Shown: piece by piece, positions 22,723-35,240 of the stretch | How the letters are laid out: each line of letters starts with the position of its first letter | Position numbering within the stretch: position 1 is the stretch's first letter | Notes under the pieces: model-generated | Told to the model about the DNA's origin: nothing | The model's database searches: none | What the model saw: the letters and a program-made list of their open reading frames with translations, nothing else | Position numbers and translations under genes: made by a program | Origin: Palaemon carinicauda | Lineage: Eukaryota > Arthropoda > Malacostraca > Decapoda > Palaemonidae | Direction: 5' to 3' | NCBI RefSeq assembly: GCF_036898095.1 | Contig: NC_090730.1 | Location: forward strand, 164,196,709 to 164,260,708 | DNA length: 64,000 bases

Positions 22723-24800
22723 TTAGGGAATTGTAGTGGTTGAGCCCTCACCCACTACTGCACTCGTTGCTACGAATGGTCCCAGAGTGTAGCAGTTCTC
22801 GTAAAGAGACTGGACATTCTTAAGATAAAAAGACGCGAACACTGAGTTGCTTTTCCAATAGGTTGCGTCGAATATACTTTGCAGAGATCTAATTTGTTTA
22901 AAGGCCACGGAAGTTGCGACAGCTCTAACTTCGTGTGTCCTTACCTTCAGCAAAGCTTGGTCTTCCTCATTCAGATGGGAATGAGCTTCTCGTATTAACA
23001 GTCTGATAAAATAGGATAAAGCATTCTTTGACATAGGCAAAGATGGATTCTTAACTGAACACCATAAAGCTTCAGACGGGCCTCGTAAAGGTTTTAAACA
23101 GAACTTAAGAGCTCTTACAGGACATAAGACTCTTTCTAGTTCATTTCCAACCATACGATAAGTTTGGAATATCGAACGATATTGGTCAAGGCCGAGAAGG
23201 CAGCTCGTGTTTGGCTAGAAAACCAAGTTGTAGAACATGTAGCCGTTTCGGATGAGAATCCGATGTTCTTGCTGAAGGTATGAATCTCACTGACTCTTTT
23301 AGCTGTGGCTAAGCATATCAGGAAAAGAGTCTTAAAGGTGAGATCTTTCAGGGAGGCTGATTGTAGCGGTTCGAACCTGTCTGACATAAGGAATCTTAGT
23401 ACCACGTCTAAATTCCAACCAGGTGTAACCAAACGACGCTCCTTCGTGGTCTCAAAAGACTTAAGGAGGTCCTGTAGATCTTTATTGTTGGAAAGATCTA
23501 AGCCTCTGTGACGGAAGACTGATGCCAACATGCTTCTGTAACCCTTGATATTGGGAGCTGAAAGAGATCTTTCTTTCCTCAGATATAACAGAAAGTCAGC
23601 TATTTGAGTTACAGAGGTAATGGTCGAGGATACGGATACCGACTTGCACCAGTTTCGGAAGATTTCCCACTTCGATTGCTAGACTCTAAGGGTGGATGTT
23701 CTCCTTGCTCTAGCAATCGCTCTGGTTGCCTCCTTCGAAAAGCCTCTAGCTCTCGAGAGTCTTTCGATAGTCTGAAGGCAGTACCTTCTTTACGCGTGGC
23801 TGACGTAGAAGATCCACCCTTAGGGGAAGCGTTCTGGGAACGTCTACTAGCCATCGAAGTACCTCGGTGAGCCATTCTCTCGCGGGCCAGAGGGAAGCAA
23901 CTAGCGTCAACCTCGTCCCTTCGTGAGAGGCGAACTTCTGCAGTACCTTGTTGACAATCTTGAACGGAGGGAATGCATATAGATCTAGATGTGACCAATC
24001 TAGTAGAAAGGCATCTATATGAACTGCTGCTGGGTCCGGGATTGGTGAGCAAAATATTGGGAGCCTCTTGGTCATCGAGGTTGCGAAGAGATCTATGGTT
24101 GGCTGGCCCCAGGTGGCCCAAAGTCTCTTGCAAACATCCTTGTGGAGGGTCCATTCTGTTGGAATTATTTGTCCCTTCCGACTGAGACAATCTGCCATGA
24201 CATTCAAGTTGCCTTGGATGAACCTCGTTACTAGTGAAATGTCTAGACCTTTGACCAGGTGAGGAGGTCCCTTGCGATCTCGTACCATGTCAGAGAGTAG
24301 GTCCCTCCTTGCTTGGAGATGTACGCCAAAGCCGTGGTGTTGTCCGAGTTCACCTCCACCACTTTGCCTTGAAGGAGAGACCTGAAGCTTTTCCAGGTCA
24401 GACGTACTGCCAGTAGCTTCTTGCAGTGAAATGCATTGTCCTTTGACTTGAGTTCCATAATCCCGAGCATTCCCTACCGTCTAATGTCGCACCCCAGCCT
24501 ACGTCCGATGCGTCCGAGAAGAGAACGTGGTTGGGAGTCTGAACAGTCAGGGGAAGACCCTCTCTAAGGTTGATATAGTCCTTTCACCAAGTCAGACCAG
24601 ACTTTATCTTTCCGGAAACCGGGATCGAGACCGCTTCTAGCGTCTTGTCCTTTTTCCAGTGAAAAGCTAGATGGTATAGAAGAGGACGGAGGTGTAGTCT
24701 TCCTAGTGACACAAATTGATCCACGGATGACAGGGTCCCTACCAGACTCATCCACAGCCTAACTGGGCAGCGTTCCTTCTTCAGCATCTTCTGGATGGAT
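22723..24800 (-). pseudogene. DIRS B2 polymerase: RT tail, RNase H, tyrosine recombinase
   Basis: The order is as in B1. The RT tail begins CPVRLWMSLVGTLSS (about 24770) and there is no YxDD motif. RNase H has VLFSDASDVGWGATL, VNSDNTTALAYISKQGGTYS and QPTIDLFATSMTKRLPIF. The recombinase has ATAKRVSEIHTF, then a frameshift near 23160, then HEVRAVATSVAF and SVFASFYLKNVQSLYEN with the presumed catalytic Tyr intact. It ends STTTIP at 22723. Because the frameshift is shared with B1, it was present in the parent element rather than acquired after insertion. Confidence 0.88.
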
Positions 24801-27170
24801 AGCAGGGCTGGGGGTTGATCGACTTGTTCAGCAACGTCCTCATCAGAGGGTTCCTCATCCGAAACTGATGAGGAAACGGCAACGGAGTGGGCAACGTCTG
24901 ACTCGCTGAATCCGGTCGCACTGGTGGATGCGTGACGGAGCCGGACGCAATATCATGGCACTGCTGCACAGTCTGTGAACTGTCAACAACCATGGGTGCG
25001 CGAGGAAGTACAGCGTCAACCCGAAACTGTCTAGACTGTCTGGGTTGTGCAGTCAACACCCTACCGGGTTGCTGAGGTTGACGCACTGCGTCACAACAAG
25101 TCACCTCTGCTGGTTGTTGAACGTCTTCCTAGTGACACTGAACGTCAACAACCACCTCCGAGCGTCGCTTAACGTCAACGTGCGACTGGCAACCCACACT
25201 GGGTCGCATCGGTGGAGGAACCACCTCAACTGGCAAACGCGAGTAGGATACCTCAGCGTCAACAGGGCGCACAACCCACCGGTTGGAAGGTTGTTGGCCA
25301 GAAGGTTCTTCTCCGTATTAAAGTCCTCTATCAAGGACACAAGCTTGGACTGCATGTCTTGCAGCAAAGCCTATTTAGGGTCTACGGGAGCAGGTGTGGC
25401 AACAGACGGGGTTAGCGACTGAGGCGGAACCATTTACCATCCCTGGAAGCCTTGTTATGTGTGACATAATAGTACAGCAAAACTTCAAAGGCTCGCAAAA
25501 GTTGAGAAGTTGACCTGTAAACAACTTGGAGCGTCTCCTGGCTAGGCGCCAGGGCGAGACTACCAGAATTGAGAAGTCTATCTGGGCAGAGGCATGAACT
25601 CCCAAGCCGAGAACTTCTCTCGTGTCCTATCAGACTCTCGCTCTATAAGCCAGTTTAAAAGAAGGGAAATCAAAGGCTGTATCCCTAAAACTCCTCCTGG
25701 TGCAAAAACCAGTCGCCTAGCCGACGTAACGCTCTCTAGGAGAGCGAGAGAGCACTAGCTTAACAACAACGGCTTCGAAGTAGCTAGGCCTAGTGTAAGT
25801 TCTGACGTTAGGCGAACGAGGAGCAGCAGTTACAAGATCCGGACGAAGATCCTTAAAAAATCATCATGATTTAATTAAAGTCCATAGGAGGCTAAGCAGC
25901 TTAAGGCTCCTCTCCAAATGACAGTCTCCTCAAAGGAATATCAGTAGGAGGGAGAACAGCACTTTCTCATCTACAGGAACCTTGTCCGAGAAAAGCTAGG
26001 TTATCTCAGTGAGGGTCTCACTGGTGCATTAGCAGCAGACCAGAAGGCAACGTTATGTAACTGCTTGACAGTCTGTGAACTGTCAAAAACTGAACTGTCA
26101 ACCACAACAGGTGCGTGAGGACATACAGCACTGGTGCATTAGTAGCAGACCAGAAGGCAACGTCATGTAACTGCTTGACAGTCTGTGAACTGTCAAAAAC
26201 TGAACTGTCAACCACAACAGGTGCGTGAGGACATACAGCACTGGTGCATTAGTAGCAGACCAGAAGGCAACTTCATGTAACTGCTTGATAGACTGTGAAC
26301 TGTCAACAACTGAACTGTCAACCACAACGGGAGCGTGAGGACATACAGTGTTCACTCGAGACTACTTTGACTGTCTATACTGAGCAGTCAAAACAACTCT
26401 AGAATGCGGAGGTTGACGCACCGCGTCAAAACACGGCAGCTTAACTCCACCCTCCTGTTGTTGTGGTAGCACACGAACATCAACGGAGGGTTCCGTGCGT
26501 CTGTGAACGTCAGCATGCGTCTGGCAGGGTCGACTGCGCATGGGTGGAGGAGCTCTCACAGCTGGAGTGTGGGAGCAGGCAGCCTCAGCGTCAGCTGGGC
26601 GCACAACCGTGGTAGGTTGTAGGCTAACGGGTGCAGCGTCAACCTTCTCCGCACGATACTCCTGCATAACAGCAGCTAACTGAGTCTGCATAGACTGCAG
26701 CAAAGACCACTCAGGGTCTACAACAGCTGGTGCGGCAACAGACGGAGTTACTGCCTGTTGCGGTACCGCTTTGCCTCTCTAAGGAGGTGAGCAGTCGTCG
26801 GAAGACTGCAGCGAGTCCGAACTGACCCAGTGGCTACAACTGGGCCGTTGGACTTGCGCGGAAGGGACCGACTTGCACTTAATAAGCTGCGAGACCTTGG
26901 TCCATGGTTTCTTACGAGAAACCTCTTCCGCAGACGAGAAGTAAATGGGCTCTCTCGTCTTTGTGTGGGTGGGGCGATCTTGGGTAGATACGCCCGAAAC
27001 CACGGAGGGAAACGTCTGTTCGTTGATCAAGGCCTGACGAACCCATAAGTCGTTCGACATTACTTCCACCCTGGGCTTGGGAGCTTGCAAGAGGTCCCGG
27101 ACTAGGTGAACGACAGGCACGAACAGACGAACCCTCGGACGCAACACTGTAACACTTTGCGCATATCACT
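24801..27170 (-). pseudogene. DIRS B2 gag remnant
   Basis: This is longer than in B1. It keeps an N-terminal part (26779-27170) with an ICAKCYSVASEGSS segment on the minus strand that may be the Cys-bearing start of gag. Then come low-complexity Ser/Pro/Val-rich frames, a 110-bp tandem repeat, and the GTTGAC-rich block that is fused to the RT tail. Frames change repeatedly. The role is inferred from position. Confidence 0.6.
26020..26350. repeat. 110-bp tandem repeat in B2 gag, 3 copies
   Basis: ctggtgcatt starts copies at 26021, 26131 and 26241. The 110-bp period is not a multiple of three, so each added copy shifts the gag frame. Confidence 0.92.
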
Positions 27171-28545
27171 TTATCACTTCGATTTTCTGTTTTGCACTTA
27201 TTTCACTGAAATCGAAACTTTTACTGATTTCTACCTGAAACACGCAATTCTACCCTTCATTAAAAGGTAGTAATTGCGAAAACAGTCGTATAATGCAGCT
27301 CATTAATACTAGCAAAAACAGAAAACATATAAGGATAAAGAATTCAGTGGCTGGGAAAGAGACTAAACACTAGTTCAAATAAACTACGTTTACAATCTCT
27401 CACCGCACATAGCCTGGGGACAAGAATAAAACCCTAGAAACGTTTTACCTTCTTCCCCGTACAGCGACTAGGGAGGAGAGTGACACGAGAACAACGTTAC
27501 CCGCTTGAACGGAACGTTTTATTTTTTTAATTTTTTTTTTTTTTCCTCTCTCTCCCTCTCTCTTTCTCTCTTGATTTCGCACCTGAGAGAAGAGCCCAAT
27601 TATATATCGTCAAAACATGTTATTTGGCTAAAGGAAAAAAACTAAAAAGGTTTTCCAAATAAAAAGTTCCTTTAATTCAGAATTTAAACCATTTAAGCTA
27701 AGAAAGAATGAACGAAACATCAGAATCGATTTACTCTTACTACAAAGTGAAACCGTGATACACTCTCTCTCTATCGTAACGATAGAGCGCATGTTGAACG
27801 TCCTGAACGTCAACAACTGCGTAGTCTAAAAAACTAAACGTTAGTTCATCTTTGAAAACAGTACGAGACTGTCAAAGAAATTCTTTCATAAAACATTAAA
27901 TTAAAAAGTTTTAAATTCTTTAAAGGCTAAATACGATATAACGGGCTCAACGTTGATAAACTTCGGTTCCAAGCTAGGACCGCCTACTATCAGGAAAGGT
28001 CGCATATAAACAGAACATAAAAATTTATTTTTATATGTTTATAATAAATGGAAAGTTAATCGAAGAGGCCTAATAAAGGCGGAGAGATATAAAATATATA
28101 GATCTATAACGTGTTAAGCAAAATTACTAAAAACCTAAACACACTTCCGTCTAAGGGAAGGGTCGGCCATTTAAAAGTGAAAGAGAGTCCATACTCTCTT
28201 TGTCACCATAATTAAATCTATCCAAAACGAGTTCAAGTTTTGAGATGAAGATAAAACCCCTGCATAGCGAAAGCTCAAAACTAGAATAGTGTACTTCACC
28301 AAATAGTTGTGAAAACAAATCCAGTTAGTAACAGCGTATTTTAGTAGGTCTTGCCAGTGGCACGACAGAGAGAAAATTGGTTCTGTGTTGACATGGAGTA
28401 CTTGAGTACCTGCTCGACAGATGGCGCTGTTGATGTACACCCCCACCTGTATAGCGATCGCTGGCGTATTTTGTCCTTAGGTTTTTCTGTCGGGCAGCAG
28501 AGCTGACAGCTATATGATCACCGGCTAAGTTTAATATTGAAAAAA

Positions 28546-29045
28546 GTGAGTTATACGAGCAAAACAATATTTCAATAAGACGTATCTAAAATTTTAGTAT
28601 TTAACAAAAAAAAAAAACTAATGTATTCTAATTTTGCATTTTGCTCCAGTAATTGTAGTAAACCGTACTTTTGTCTATAAATGAAATTAGAAAGATTAAA
28701 AGCATTCACCAAGAATACCAATAAAAAATCAGACATGCCTACATACAGCATAGAATTTGAATTTACTCCTCACACTAATTCATTAAAATTCACTGCTTTG
28801 GCCCGTGTCCTCGCTTCCTTATACTGTAGCTAGCAACATACTACCTACGAGATGGAGGTTTCCTTGTTTTGTCTAGAAATACTGGCTATATTTCTTTATA
28901 AATGGAGCAGATAGGGTTATGGCATAATTTTAGTTTTTAATGGTTTATGGTTATTTAATGCTCTGGAATACTATAAGAAGTACTGTACTGCACAATATAC
29001 ATTGTTGTAAGTTTTGGTGTTTACAAGCTTCCTAACTATACCAAA
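28546..29045. other. RTRAF intron 1 sequence, nothing recognised
   Basis: AT-rich sequence without frames or repeats that I recognise. Confidence 0.5.
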
Positions 29046-29219
29046 TTTTTTAATGAAGCACATTTGCACTGACTAGCAGGGGTACCCTTTTAGCTCGGAA
29101 AAGTTTCCTGCTAGTTGATTGGTTAGAATTATTCTGTTCAACCAATCAGCAATTAGGAAACTTTTCCGAGCTAAAAGGGCACCCTTGCGTATCGGTGAAA
29201 ATGCGGCTCATTAAAAAAA
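29046..29219. mobile_element. Foldback MITE, copy 1
   Basis: This is a near-complete palindrome. The left arm contains cccttttagctcggaaaagt and ttgattggtta; the right arm contains accaatcagc and cttttccgagctaaaaggg. Outer arms begin ttttttaatga and end tcattaaaaaaa. It has no coding capacity. The same core occurs at 38546-38742. Confidence 0.88.
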
Positions 29220-29597
29220 GTTGAGTATAGTGTTCATATTTTATATCTTGGCTACTAACATTTTCATAATACTTGTGTTGCATAATAGCTAGGAAAATTC
29301 CCAATGAATCATGTGACAATCTGAAACTATTTACAACAAAAATTATTCCCTTAACACAACCCAATCAGTTTAGTTATGCTCATCATCTGGGTCAGGAGAC
29401 CAAGAGAACACATCACTCTCCCCTACCATTCAGGCACACATCTGGAAACCACAAGAGACCCTGTGAACATAACATTTCTCTGTGTTGTCTAGACTCGTCA
29501 CAAGAAGAATTGGATTAAAAGGGAGGCAATATGTAGAATGATAGTTTGTATAAAACGGATTTTGAGCGAAGCGAAAAATCTATTTTTGGGTAAGATG

Positions 29598-29932
29598 GCC
29601 ATGTCGTCCTGATGGAAGTTCCTTAAAGGCAGCTTCCTAGGGTATATTACAACTACGGCTATATTCCCAGAGAATTTACCTTAAGGTACCCAGAATTCTA
29701 ACTCCTGGAGCGAGTATCCCTAAAAAGGACCTTAGGGATATCGTAAATATCAGTGGACGTATTCTTGACACGCCTCATAGCAATCTATACCCCGAATAGA
29801 GTTAACACTTCGTAGGGGTCAAATGGCAAGAAAACGAAAACGAGAAAGAAAAGGGGAGAGCCGTTCGTAAGGCCCTCTCTTCTCCCGTTTCGTAAGCGTG
29901 CCCTGCGCCGATTCTGGCGCCATCTGCATTCC
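29598..29932. repeat. DIRS C left terminal inverted repeat
   Basis: It pairs with 38056-38390. I found no mismatch on reading the two base by base. It includes gcagcttcctagggtatatt and the gcgccgattctggcgccatc palindrome-like end. Confidence 0.92.
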
Positions 29933-30677
29933 TTGTAGCGAAACACGAGGTGCTACAGATACTGTATGTAGGGAGGGGTCCTACGGCCCTTTCATTGAAA
30001 GGGAAGGGCGGGTCCATCAGGACGACATGGCCATCTTACCCAAAAATAGATTTTTTGCTTCGCTCAAAATCCGTTTTTTGGGCTCAAGCCATGTCGTCCT
30101 GATGGAAGTATACCAGAGCATTACTGTATCTGTGGATTCTCAAAATGTGCCGTACTCCTCTGAAGTATTTCCCCCAGTCGACGCGACCTAGAGACCTAAG
30201 ATGTTACCGTCATACATCTTTTCAACTAATCATAAACCATGATAGAGCTTCCTGCCCCCAACAGGGAAGAGTCTTACTAGACTCTGGGAAAGTCTCGAAG
30301 AGTACATATATCTAAGTATGAACCCCAGGCAAGCGAGTATAGTGGTCTCACCCCATACTAGGTAAAGCGAAGTTCGAAAAGAATCACTGTGTCAATATGA
30401 AATATCGACCAGTCCTCCGCTCAAAACACGTATTGGACAAAGGTTCATATCCGCTTAGGAGGAAACTCGTAAATCCGCCACCATCCCTTTATGGGATGGA
30501 GTCCTCCAGCTAAGGGAAAGCATAAACCAATGCAATATTAGCTTGCATAAAGGAACATTCTATTAGAATTATCCCCGGGTAAATATACATAGAATGAATG
30601 CTCACAGGTGAAGGAGACGCAAGGTTCTCAAGAACCAGTTTATTGACAGACAATAAACAAACAGGTTAACCACACTC

Positions 30678-30710
30678 ATATATATATATATATATATATA
30701 TCTATATATA
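30678..30710. repeat. (TA)n microsatellite
   Basis: A short TA run with one C interruption, between the internal complementary region and recombinase of DIRS C. Confidence 0.9.
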
Positions 30711-31081
30711 AGAGGAGGATAACTAAAACTTTAAGCATAAGTATGATAGTAAACAGAAACTTGTTAGTCTGAAAGAAAAAACATTGGAGCCACTTTTAAG
30801 ATACCAAAGTATCAAAGTCAAAAGTCTGTTTTACTAATCAGTCACATTAGCGTTAGAAACGCTCGGCACGCATGTTTGCACTTATGCTGGGTTCACCTTT
30901 GAAAGTGGAACAGTCAACGTGGGTCACCCAGTACCCTCACATAGTTTGTAGTACAACATGTGACTACATACTCACCCTGGAATTAATTGTCCCAATTAAG
31001 CTACTGTTCCTCGCAGAGTTAAACAGCAGGGTTAACGATGCAACCCACTGCCACCACAGAACCTCTTAGTTGCTGCACTTG

Positions 31082-31680
31082 CTACGCATAGTGACGAAAG
31101 AACACTCTGGAAGACTTCCAGCCAGTGTACGAACGAAGATGTCCAAAATCTCTACAACTAAAGAAGTTTAAGGATGAAGCAACTTTCTTCGGATCGTGAC
31201 CTGTGGGTGAACAGTCAGGATCCGCTCTGCGAATAAGGTATGTGATTTTCGCCCTGAGTTGTTTCAGTAATAAATTTTGAGCCTGACGTTTCTCCCCTGG
31301 CCAGATGGCCATCCTTGAAGTCTGAAGTTCTACGAAGATAAACCTTTAGGCATTCTACTAGACATAGAGATGCATCTTCTTTCAGAGGGCAGATTCTTCA
31401 GGGACCCCACCTGATGGTGGGTAACTCGTTCTTGGTGAGAAACGTAGGATCCGGAAATAGGTTCAGTTCACCCATCCAGGAACTGAACACGACCTTCCTC
31501 TCTCGAGAGGGGTATGATCTCACTAACCCTGGCCCCGGACGCGAGTGCAAAAGGGAGGATAACTTATGGGTCAAATCCTTTAACGCACACTCCTTATTGT
31601 TCAACAGCGAAGCAACATGAACTTTTCTAAAGACCATGAATTGGGCTTTGGAGGTGCTAAAGGTCTGAGCCTAGTGCAGG
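31082..31680 (-). pseudogene. DIRS C tyrosine recombinase, C-terminal part
   Basis: TFLTKNELPTIRWGP (about 31440) aligns with the segment after the first catalytic Arg in other copies. HDPKKVASSLNFF (about 31198-31160) occupies the His-x-x-Arg position, but the fourth residue is Lys (codon 31189-31187). SYTGWKSSRVFFRHYA ends the frame with the presumed catalytic Tyr, and a TAG follows two codons later, although homology continues (VQQLRGSVVAVG). The first catalytic block is decayed. Confidence 0.75.
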
Positions 31681-32049
31681 CTTTCGGAACTTTTATAAAA
31701 GATCTCGTTAGCGAGGTCGACCTGGAAGGCATATAGAATGGGTCTTGTCAAAGCAGGCCTACATGATAAAATCGTGTTAGTTACCGAACCATAACCATGG
31801 AGATGGATGAAGAAAGACAAGCAGAAGTCCGTCGTGATCTCCTGCGGAATCTTCGTCTGACAAGGGCTACCCATTCTCTCCAAGATGACTCATATTGCCT
31901 TATAAAAGGTTTGCACTTATAATCCTCTAGGAAGTCCATGCTGGCTTTCGAAATCCCGAAACACTTTCTCACCTGTTAAGGAAAGAAATCATGAGCTGCT
32001 GGGTCCGGGTTTTCTGTGATGAAGCGCAGACAATTGACTTCTGGACTCA

Positions 32050-33078
32050 CTAGGTCAGAACTGGATCTGGTAGCGGTCGAAACTCCAATCGTAGTTCCAA
32101 TGCCAGAGGGTACCCCACACTGTTCGGCCACTTGTGGGCCACTACTGCCGCTACTCCCTTAAATGATCTCAGTTTGTTGAGGACCCTCAACAGAAGGTTG
32201 TAAGGAGGGAACAGATAAATCCTGAACCATTTGTTCCAGTCGAGGGACATCGCGTCCACTGCTTCCGCCAAGGGGTCCTCGTACGGGGACACATACAGGG
32301 GCAACTTCTTGTTGTCTTTCGTCGCAAAGAGGTCTAGCCGCAGTTCTGGGACTTGACTCAGAATGAAGGAGAATGGTCCTGCGTCTAGGGACCATTCCGA
32401 CTCTATCGGTGTGAACCTGGATAGAGCGTCCGTTGTCACATTGCGGACTCCTTAAAGGTGAACTGCTGACAGGTACCATTTCTTCTTCCCCCAAATCAGA
32501 AGATGGCCAACATCACCTGGTTGAGAGGTGGCGACCTTGATCCTTGTCGATTCAAGCATCTCACAACTCCCCCGCTGTCCAGCACCAACCTAATGTGGAT
32601 CGAGCGATGCGGGGAGACTTTCTTTAAGGAAAGAAGGACTGTCATAGTCTCTCGAAAATGACTGTGAGAGGTCTTGAATAGACTGGACCAAGACCCTTGG
32701 GCCTTTTTCTGATGAGAGTGAACTCCCCCATCCCTCCTTCGAGGCGTCTGAGTGACTCGTCACCGACGGGGGAGGTGGATGAAGAAGAACCGACTTCCTA
32801 AGGAGCCTGGCTTGGGACCAAGGCCTGAGAAGAGTATTTCGACGAAGCGGAACTGGTCTTCTCAGATCTCTTCGCGCATCTGATGCATAACTACTCCAAT
32901 CTCCGGTTGCATCCTTTAGCTGTGCTCTTAGCACCGGGTCTGTCACCGAAGTAAACTGGAGAGACCCCAGTACACTCTCCAGTTCGCATCTGATATCCAT
33001 ACGGAATCTAGAAGTCTCTTGACAGAACCAGCTATCTCCTTTCTTTTCTCCGCCATGACGGAGAAAACGATGTGACAT
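32050..33078 (-). pseudogene. DIRS C RNase H domain
   Basis: The segment SHSDASKEGWGSSLSSEKGP (about 32755) is the first catalytic Asp block of DIRS RNase H. DALSRFTPIESEWSLDAG and ELRLDLFATKDNKKLPLYV (about 32435-32300) match the C-terminal conserved blocks of B and D. The interval near 32440-32590 is broken by frameshifts and has lost the SDNTT block. Confidence 0.8.
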
Positions 33079-33109
33079 TAGGTCCCAGTGGATTCACACC
33101 CACCGGAAC

Positions 33110-33998
33110 TTAGAGATGGAGGAAGTTGAGACTTTTCCTGTTGATCTTGAAGCCTAGATAATCTAGGAAATGGATCACATACAGGGAAGCTTGCAAGCAT
33201 TTTGTCCTGGGTGCTGCCCACACCAGCCAAAAATCCAGGTAGGCTACTACCTGAATTCCCTTTAGGCGTAATTGACTGAGAACTACGTTCGCAAGCATCA
33301 TGAAAATCCTTGGGGCTATTTTAAGCCCGAGAGGCATGGCTTTGAAGACGTATAGTCTTCGTTGTAGCCTTAACCTTAGGTAGGAGGGGAATCGACAATA
33401 GATTGGAACGTGCCGATAGGCGTCTGACAAAACTATGGAGGCGGTAAATGCCCTCTTGGGCAGTAAGGTCCTTATGTGTTGTATTGTTAGCATCTTGAAC
33501 CTGTAGTTCGCTATGAACTTGTTAAGTGGCGACAAGTCCAGAATGACTCCGAGTTTTCCGAGTCTTTCTTGGGAACACAAAACAGCCTCCCTTGGAATTA
33601 GATAGACTTTACCCTTCGGATCACTTTTCCTCTAACAGTTCATGAATGAACTCCTCCAGAACGGGGGTGGAGTATCGGAAAAACGCCGAGGGTATGGGGA
33701 CGGAGTGCTGTATCAGCTCCAGCCCAGTCCCTTCTTGAGTAGGCTGTGGACCCAGGGATCGAAGGTCCACCGATCCCAAAAGCGTTGGAGACTCCCTTCT
33801 ACCAATATCATCTCGCTCGGACTGTTGTCCTGAGGTCTTGCCTCTCTGACCGCGACCACCCATGAAACCCCTTCTCCTTGAGGGGCGCCTAGACGAAATT
33901 CTGGCTGCTCCTCTAGGCTTGTTCGACAGGCAGTTGACTGACCTTCGAACGATGGGTTGAATGCCGGAGACTGTGTCGACACGAATTGGGGAACCCAC
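33110..33998 (-). pseudogene. DIRS C reverse transcriptase with altered YLDD
   Basis: The N-terminal DIRS block RFWDRWTFDPWVHSLLKKG (about 33780) is followed by LGKLGVILDLSPLNKFI, SDAYRHVPIYCRFPSYLRLR, AMPLGLKIAPRIF and VAYLDFWLVWA. The last should be YLDD; codon 33232-33230 is TTT (Phe) in place of the second catalytic Asp. Motif A also reads IVLSDAYRHV. A frame change near 33600 splits the N-terminal block from the rest. The enzyme would be inactive. Confidence 0.88.
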
Positions 33999-34044
33999 TG
34001 AAGTGTGGTCGGGGTTTTTGCCACCATCTGGGGCACTGAGGGCA

Positions 34045-35240
34045 TCAGCAAATGCCGTTGCTGCTGATGTCTACTTGACTTAGCTGGTCGAGAAAGTATC
34101 CTAATCCTTTTAGTCTTCCTCCAAGGTTGGGGACCCCATCCAGGGAAGAATTTCTCTTGGTAGACAGGCCCCACTCCTGGAGAAGATTTCTATCGTCCGT
34201 GGCGGCCCTATCAACCTTTTTGACCGACTCACTAGGGAAAAGGTCTTTGTCCCAACTGTTGGAGGAGATTAGTTTCCTTGGCTCGTGCCTCATCGTAGCC
34301 CGGGCGAACACGAATTCCCTACAGGTTCTCTTCGCTCTGACGGAGCTGTAGAGATCCTTCGTCACAGTGGCCAGATGAGTCTTGATCACAACCATGAACG
34401 TTTCATGGACCTTGGGATCACTTGTCATCGTCTCAAACGTGGACTGAAGAGACAAAGAGGCAGCCAGTCTTTCTTTTGTCTAGAGTTCTCTCCGCAAAAG
34501 AAAGCCAGACAGCTTAGAGAGGATCTCGCCGAACCGGCATCCGGCAAAATCCGCCTCCCACATCTGGACTGAGAAGGTAAGATGGACGTCCTTCCAGTCC
34601 TTGTTTTGCTTACTAAATCTTCCTTTCTAAAGGCCAGCAACAAGGGTTTACACTCCACCAGGGAGGGGAAAGGCTTGCCAGCCTCGACTGTTTTCAAAAC
34701 CGCCGCAAACCCTTTCAGCGAAAAAGGGGGAAGGCTGTGGCAGGAGAGGACACAAAGGAAGGGAGCCTCTTACTCAATTACAGTTACCTTTGAGTTCATG
34801 AAGCCCCTCTCTTTCATCGAAGAAGAAAGCAAGGCATGAGCCTAGCATGGTCTATCACTACGACCTCCTTCGGCTCCGTCTCTTCCTTTGAAGCTGGTAC
34901 CTCCTTCCACCGGACCTAGCAGTCCGGATGTGCCCCTGCAGTTACAATGCAGCTGCCTTCCCATTCTTCTCCCTCTGCCTTTGTTGGATCAAGCCAACAA
35001 TGGAGGGAGGGCCTGCTCTACTGCGAGAGCAGATGATGTTGAGGGAGCAGGTTCAAGGACCTGAACCGGAGCAGCCGACCTTTCTCGGCCTCTTCCGCTA
35101 CCTTGTCCGGAGCTCGAACTTCATCCTGGCCTTCTGCCAGGAGGTCTTCCTCCAGACGTTCGGACACGTCTGGCATCCTGTCGTCCAACTGGATGCTAAG
35201 CAAGGCGACCGTGACTTCAGCATCCACGGGATCTGAATTA
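34045..35240 (-). pseudogene. DIRS C gag, C-terminal half
   Basis: Blocks include VTKDLYSSVRAKRTCREFVF, ARATMRHEPRKLISSNSW and DLFPSESVKKVDRAATDDRN (34455-34160). This is a conserved DIRS gag segment; copy D carries the parallel KSLFEPKDVERTAERWR. Upstream, MDAEVTVALLSIQLDDRMPD and a Glu-rich coil (35227-35018) probably belong to the same protein in another frame. No intact frame joins them. Confidence 0.65.

Larger units (their letters stand above)
21981..28545 (-). mobile_element. DIRS copy B2, non-autonomous, in RTRAF intron 1
   Basis: The termini are as in B1 (tgttattttcattag... to ...taatattgaaaaa). Its two terminal repeats agree over about 165 bases (22018-22180 versus 28365-28530), with one visible difference, cttacccgg versus cttagccgg. 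They differ from the B1 repeats at several sites (cctaaggacaaaatacgcc here, cctacgggcggaatacgcc in B1). The internal complementary region at about 22235-22320 carries both versions of that difference, one on each side of the joint. Its left end lies about 20 bases from RTRAF exon 2. Confidence 0.93.

Noticed and set aside
15846..28545. B1 and B2 as a segmental duplication with exons 2-3 between
   Set aside because: Flanking bases differ, exons are not duplicated, and each copy has its own matched termini.
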